From an uncultured Lachnospiraceae bacterium (GTDB lineage Bacteria > Bacillota > Clostridia > Lachnospirales > Lachnospiraceae): a stretch of DNA of 64,000 nt. The stretch covers positions 99,098 to 163,097 of the forward strand of contig CAJTPM010000007.1 in NCBI GenBank assembly GCA_910578085.1, written 5' to 3'. Shown here piece after piece: positions 59,585-64,000 of this stretch (the stretch's first letter is position 1; every line of letters starts with the position of its first letter). Under the pieces are notes generated by a model. It was not told the DNA's origin. It ran no database searches and saw only the letters and a program-made list of their open reading frames with translations. The translations under genes and the position numbers were made by a program.

Positions 59585-62500
59585 GCTTTCACCATCCTTT
59601 CAAATGCCGAGAACTGGTTGTTCGTCTGCCGATAAATTTCCACTCTCGACAATGACTTAGGCGAGTAGTTATTTTGTGTAAAGCTAAATGTACTTCCAGA
59701 TTTAACCGGATCAGCTCCATTTTGAATGTCAACGTAACGTCCCTCATTCATGCGAGAACTAATTGTTAAAGCTTGTGTCCGACTGAGTATAGCACTCAGC
59801 CTACTGGTTCCAGCTTCTACATTTGACAGGTCAATAACCGGACGAATTGTCGGCTGGGCATCAATTCCGTTTTCGATGAAATCTTTCACCTTGGAAATTG
59901 CATTGCTCAAACCACTTTTAGCAGCATTCGCCATATCAGTACTGGTTCTATAAGCTTTATCTTCATAGTTACCGATAGCGTTGACAAATGCCACGCCAAA
60001 GTAGTCGCCAATCTGATACCCCACCTTAGAAGGTGAGTGCTCATCCAATTCTTTCTTAGCAGCTTTAGCCGCAGCCGAAGCCATCGCTTTTGATTTAGCT
60101 TCCGCTTTGTAAGTGTTTTCGTCGATACCTTTAGCGAATCCTTCAACCAGATAATTACCAGCCGAATAGAAATCGTTGTATTTGTCCCGAATCGAAGTAA
60201 CACACGCACTCAAAACTGCAACGAATGAATTCTTCAGTTCTCCTTCTTTACTACGTACACCAGCAATCAACTTAATCATACATTGTTGACCAGCACTCTC
60301 AAACTCAGGATACTTATTCTTGATAACTGTTAAACAAGCCGTAATGATGTTCAGGAATGTTGTCCGTGCATTTGTGTCCTGCATTTTTACACCGGCAATC
60401 AACCGGATCATGCTTGTTGACCCCACTGTCTGGAATTCTGCATACTTATTTTTAATCGCTGTTAAGCATCCGCTGATAATCGTAGTGAACGTAATTCTCG
60501 TCGAACTGTCCTGCATTTTTACACCGGCAATAAATTTTATCATCAGTGTGGAACCTGCCGTTTGAAATTCAGCCTGCTTTCCATTGATAGCTGTAAGAAT
60601 CGCCTGCACCAGATTTGTAAACGTAGATGTCACGTTACCCTGCTGAGCATTCGCTGCACTGGAAAAAGTAGTCAACATATGGGTCGCTGCCGCTGATACC
60701 TGAGAATCTGCGTTGTTGAACGCATTGATGAATCCGGTAATCCCAGCCTGCCCCAAAGAAGTTAGTGCGGTACTAAAACCAGACATTGCACTTGTATCAA
60801 GACCAACCATACCTTTTGCCATATCCACCAGCCTGTTTGTCTGGGTAATAACCCCGGATAACACACCAGTATCAATTCCGCTAATATAAGCATAGTAGGA
60901 CGAGAAATAAGACCCAAATGAAGACATATCCTTACCAAAATCAGCAAGTGTCATATCATCCGAGAACCACCCTCCTTCTTTTGGTAAACTTTTCTGAAGC
61001 TCAACAATTGATGTAGCTGCATTGGTTGTTGCTGTCACGATACCAGCATCAACTCCAGCCATATAATCAGAATACTGTTTGAAATTCTCACCGAACAATA
61101 CAAGACTCTGCCCAAAAGCTCCAATATCGTTATCACCCGTAAACCAACTCACAACTCCTCCAGTATTTGGAAGTGTATTTGCCAATTCAACAAGTGATGC
61201 GCCGGCTGTAGCAGAACTCATCACGGCATCCGCATCAATTCCTGCCACGGCATCTGAATATTCTTTCATAGCTTTTCCAAATGGCACAATCTTTGCCGCA
61301 AAGGTATCAATGTCGTTTCCTCCTGTAAAGAATTCCACGACTCCCCCACTGTTTGGAACGGTATTTGCCAGCTCAATAAGAGCCTTACCAGCGGTAGCCG
61401 AGTTCACAATAGCATCTGCTTTCAATCCATCTACCGCCAATGAAAAGTTCATCATAGCTTCTCCAAACGGCACAAGCTGTTCTCCAAACTGTTTCATGTC
61501 ATTTTCACCGGCAAAAAATCCGACCACACCTCCCGTGTTTGGAATAGTAGTAGCCATTTCTGCCATAGCTTTTCCTGCCACCGCAGCTTCTGCCACAGCA
61601 TTTGCGTCCAGTCCGGCTACTGCCTGAGCAAATCCCATCATAGCTTCTCCGAATGGGATAAGCTGCTCACCAAACTGTTTCATGTCATTCTCACCGGCAA
61701 AAAATCCTATAACACCCCCACTATTAGGAAGAGTTGATGCCATTTCTGCCAATGTTTTACCGGCCGTTGCTGCATTCGCTACCAAATTACCATCCATGCC
61801 AGCAATTTCTGTTGAAAAATCTTTCATCGCAGTTCCGAATGGTACAAGCTCTTCAGCAAAGCCTGAAAGTGAAGAACCGCCTGTAAGCCAGGATGTCAAT
61901 CCCTGCAAAATATCAGCAGCAGTAAGAATAAGAATCGTTTCTCCAAGTGCTTTTACACCTTCCATCATAGAAGAATCTATTGACTTGGCTCCCTCTATAA
62001 ATGGCTGAATATTTGTCATAAATGCCGACAGATCTGAACCAATTTGAGGGAACTGACTTGATACACCACTCATAAATCCGCCGACAATACCGCCAACAAA
62101 CTGACCAATAGCTGTTCCTACTCCTTGTAATAGTTTTCCTCCTTCGCCGATAAGCCAGGATAATCCCGGAATTTGAGCTAACGCTCCTACTGCCGCTAAT
62201 ACCAGTGCTAATTCAGCTATAACAACACCCATGCCAAGCACGCCAACCATAGCTCCCGGAACAAGTCCTGCAACAGCACCTAATGCTACCATAATAGCGG
62301 AAAGTAAACCAATACCGGCGATGCCTTTTACAAGCACGTCAACATCTATCCCACTCAGAGCATCTATGACTCCAGAGAAGAAAGCCATAAGAACATTTAC
62401 TGCCGATTGGATAAGTGTCGGCAGATTTTTCGCAACTCCATCAAGAATAGCAATCAGGAATTGGAATATAGAATCCACGATAGAAGGCGTGTACGCAACC

Positions 62501-63948
62501 AACGCCTCCAAAACTCCTGCAATCAATGCTAAAGCGCCATCTGCTATAGCAGGTACACACTCGATCAGCACATCAACAAGAGTCAGCACAACTGTCTTAA
62601 TCGTCTCGCCAAGAACAGGAGCACTTGCAATAATCACTTTACAAAACTCTACGATTGCCTCACCGATTTTAGCCACTATTGCAGGTATAAGGCCCGCTAC
62701 TCCAGTAATAATAACCGTTAATCCGGCAACAACAGCCGTAGCGCCAGCAGTAAGAGAAGCAGCAAAAGCTGTAAACCCAACTGCCAATGCGGATAAACCC
62801 AATCCTGCTGCCAATAATCCAGCGCCAATAGCCACCACGCCCACACCGATAAGAGCAAACGCTCCGCTCAACGCAAGAATCGTTCCGACAAGCGGTGTAA
62901 GAACTGCTCCAGCAACTCCAATAATTGTGAATGCCCCCGCTACCGTGATAAGCCCTTTTGCGATTCCTTCCCAACTCATAGCTCCTAAAACACTAAGAAC
63001 CGGAGTCAAGACACCTAAAGCGGCCGCAGCCACAAACATTGCTGCTGAACCGGCCAATGTGCCATTCATCAGATTTAGACCGATAGCGAGTTCGGCTAAA
63101 GCTCCTCCCATTGCCACAAGTCCTTTTGCAATCTCTTCCCATGAGAATTTTCCCATCTTTCCCAAAGCATCTGCAACAATTTCAAGAGCTGCACCTACGA
63201 TAACAAGACCAGTTCCTATTCCGATCATATTCTTAGGCATCAAATTCGTGGCTATAGCAACCTCAGCTAAAGCTCCTCCCATTGCCACAAGTCCTTTTGC
63301 AATCTCTTCCCATGAGAATCTCGCAAAGTCACTCATTGCCGACGCAAATATCTTCATCGCTGCTGCTATCTCCACCAAAGCAAGCCCCGAAGATACAACA
63401 TGCTTTGCGTTTCCGGTAAGCTTTGTGAATGCTGCAACCTCCAGAAGTAACGCACCAACCGCAGTAAGACCTTTTCCTATTTCACCCCATTTCATCTGAG
63501 CAAAATCGCCGCATACAGAAGCCAACACTTTTAATGCTGCTGCCATGACAAGCATTCCAGTAGCCGTAGACATTGCTTTTCCACTGAATTTTGCAGTATT
63601 TAAGAAAATATCCACTTCGGCAAGAAGAACACCTACACCAAGTAAACCCTTCGCCATCTCTTCCCAGCTCAAACCACTGAGAGCCTTGACGGCAGATGCC
63701 ATAACCTTGATTGCTGCTGCAAATATAACCATAGCAACGGCGTTAGACATAGCTTTCTTGTTAAACTTTGCTGTAGCCATGAAAGCATCAAGTTCAGCCA
63801 ACAACACACCTACACCAACCAGACCTCTTGCCAGTTCGCCCCAGCTAAGGCTTGCCATCTTTTTTACTGCACTCGATAGAACAAGAACAGCGGCTGCAAA
63901 TACGATAAGTTTTCCAGCCCCTTTACTAGTACGTTGTAAAATAAATAA
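59581..63948 (-). CDS. Phage tail tape-measure protein, N-terminus lost
   Basis: The open frame covers 1455 codons up to a TAG at 63949; an internal ATG lies at 63858. Features: repeated amphipathic units of about 57 residues containing SWEEIAKGLVAMGGALAE in the first 330 residues, a hydrophobic core of Ala/Gly/Val (about 350-600), at least five repeats of about 61 residues with PFGEAM...AGLDA...PNTGG in the middle, then three to four repeats of about 36 residues with IKLIAGVR/FIAGVKM and the end EHSPSKVGYQIGDYFG. It sets tail length and is ejected with the DNA. Sequence upstream of TSKGAGKL no longer matches, so the gene is broken at the 5' side. Confidence 0.9.
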   Translation of the reverse strand, partial: LFILQRTSKGAGKLIVFAAAVLVLSSAVKKMASLSWGELARGLVGVGVLLAELDAFMATAKFNKKAMSNAVAMVIFAAAIKVMASAVKALSGLSWEEMAKGLLGVGVLLAEVDIFLNTAKFSGKAMSTATGMLVMAAALKVLASVCGDFAQMKWGEIGKGLTAVGALLLEVAAFTKLTGNAKHVVSSGLALVEIAAAMKIFASAMSDFARFSWEEIAKGLVAMGGALAEVAIATNLMPKNMIGIGTGLVIVGAALEIVADALGKMGKFSWEEIAKGLVAMGGALAELAIGLNLMNGTLAGSAAMFVAAAALGVLTPVLSVLGAMSWEGIAKGLITVAGAFTIIGVAGAVLTPLVGTILALSGAFALIGVGVVAIGAGLLAAGLGLSALAVGFTAFAASLTAGATAVVAGLTVIITGVAGLIPAIVAKIGEAIVEFCKVIIASAPVLGETIKTVVLTLVDVLIECVPAIADGALALIAGVLEALVAYTPSIVDSIFQFLIAILDGVAKNLPTLIQSAVNVLMAFFSGVIDALSGIDVDVLVKGIAGIGLLSAIMVALGAVAGLVPGAMVGVLGMGVVIAELALVLAAVGALAQIPGLSWLIGEGGKLLQGVGTAIGQFVGGIVGGFMSGVSSQFPQIGSDLSAFMTNIQPFIEGAKSIDSSMMEGVKALGETILILTAADILQGLTSWLTGGSSLSGFAEELVPFGTAMKDFSTEIAGMDGNLVANAATAGKTLAEMASTLPNSGGVIGFFAGENDMKQFGEQLIPFGEAMMGFAQAVAGLDANAVAEAAVAGKAMAEMATTIPNTGGVVGFFAGENDMKQFGEQLVPFGEAMMNFSLAVDGLKADAIVNSATAGKALIELANTVPNSGGVVEFFTGGNDIDTFAAKIVPFGKAMKEYSDAVAGIDADAVMSSATAGASLVELANTLPNTGGVVSWFTGDNDIGAFGQSLVLFGENFKQYSDYMAGVDAGIVTATTNAATSIVELQKSLPKEGGWFSDDMTLADFGKDMSSFGSYFSSYYAYISGIDTGVLSGVITQTNRLVDMAKGMVGLDTSAMSGFSTALTSLGQAGITGFINAFNNADSQVSAAATHMLTTFSSAANAQQGNVTSTFTNLVQAILTAINGKQAEFQTAGSTLMIKFIAGVKMQDSSTRITFTTIISGCLTAIKNKYAEFQTVGSTSMIRLIAGVKMQDTNARTTFLNIITACLTVIKNKYPEFESAGQQCMIKLIAGVRSKEGELKNSFVAVLSACVTSIRDKYNDFYSAGNYLVEGFAKGIDENTYKAEAKSKAMASAAAKAAKKELDEHSPSKVGYQIGDYFGVAFVNAIGNYEDKAYRTSTDMANAAKSGLSNAISKVKDFIENGIDAQPTIRPVIDLSNVEAGTSRLSAILSRTQALTISSRMNEGRYVDIQNGADPVKSGSTFSFTQNNYSPKSLSRVEIYRQTNNQFSAFERMVKA
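63095..63319. repeat. 54-bp perfect direct repeat inside the tape-measure gene
   Basis: The same 54 bases, starting GCTAAAGCTCCTCCCATTGC, occur at 63095-63148 and 63266-63319, 171 bases (57 codons) apart. They encode the repeated SWEEIAKGLVAMGGALAE unit. Identity at DNA level marks a recent duplication or gene conversion and a site where the gene can lengthen or shorten by whole units. Confidence 0.9.
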
Positions 63949-64000
63949 CTAGCCAAATATTGTCTTTTGTGCTATACTTGATATCAGAAAGGTAGGTACC
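63932..64000 (+). mobile_element. Left end of inserted DNA with outward promoter
   Basis: Just before the tape-measure homology begins (about 63927-63932) the sequence turns AT-rich and puts an in-frame stop at 63949. On the plus strand TGCTATACT at 63970-63978 is an extended -10 promoter, followed by AGAAAGGTAGG as a ribosome site at 63985-63996, so a gene should start right after the window. This is typical of the first gene of an inserted integrative element (a recombinase). The element itself is outside the window, so its type is inference. Confidence 0.5.

Noticed and set aside
62231..63499. Long plus-strand frame of 422 codons opposite the tape-measure gene
   Set aside because: Its product is a low-complexity Ala/Thr/Pro/Ile string produced by the antisense of a repetitive hydrophobic protein; it has no ribosome site and lies wholly inside a convincing phage gene.
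60900..63860. CRISPR array or satellite suggested by regular repeats
   Set aside because: Repeat units of about 171-183 bases are in frame and diverged, encode protein repeats and have no short identical repeats with unique spacers.

Overview
The window reads as a chromosomal segment of a spore-forming, low-to-mid GC Firmicute, most likely a gut Lachnospiraceae (Clostridia). The main grounds are the conserved block hup - rqcP - yabP - yabQ - divIC - spoIIE - tilS - hpt - ftsH (14.8-22.1 kb), strong purine-rich ribosome binding sites, consensus sigma-A promoters, and many ABC sugar-uptake loci with LacI, GntR or AraC regulators. The family assignment is inference; no rRNA or tRNA gene was seen.

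Region 1 (1-8.2 kb) is a sugar-amine locus. A GntR/LacI hybrid regulator is divergent from a consensus promoter that carries two operator palindromes. The promoter drives a ribose-type ABC importer (ATPase, permease, lipoprotein) and three enzymes resembling FrlB, FrlD and FrlC, which suggests uptake and breakdown of fructoselysine-like Amadori products. Region 2 (8.3-14.6 kb) is a LacI regulator and a four-gene importer resembling YtfQRT-YjfF (galactofuranose type), with an attenuator after the binding-protein gene.

Region 3 (14.7-22.1 kb) is the housekeeping and sporulation block. Its SpoIIE-position gene encodes a phosphatase without the usual membrane domain, preceded by a promoter with wide spacing and a Spo0A-like box. 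Region 4 (22.1-41.5 kb) is mixed accessory DNA: a GH13 amylase-family enzyme, a cysteine-cluster protein, an acyltransferase, a VanZ-like protein, decayed genes (FMN reductase, BrnT toxin, PHP phosphoesterase), an ECF sigma/anti-sigma pair, a LytTR two-component system, an AI-2E family transporter, and a lipoprotein plus three membrane proteins followed by an ABC ATPase. Region 5 (41.8-49.8 kb) is a galactoside locus: GH35 enzyme, ABC importer, LacI regulator and a second GH35-like enzyme.

Region 6 (51.0 kb to the right edge) is the tail module of a siphovirus-like prophage on the minus strand: tape measure, distal tail protein, Gp37-like tail protein, a large tail-tip protein, a variable tail protein, XkdX, holin and small appendage genes. 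Embedded in it is a complete diversity-generating retroelement (DGR): target gene with variable repeat (VR), Avd, template repeat (TR) and reverse transcriptase. TR and VR align over 88 bp without gaps and differ at 15 positions, every one an adenine in the coding strand of TR. This is the most notable system in the window.

The tape-measure reading frame is cut near 63.93 kb by unrelated AT-rich DNA with an extended -10 promoter facing the right edge, suggesting that another mobile element has entered the prophage. No integrase, capsid, terminase or endolysin gene is visible here.
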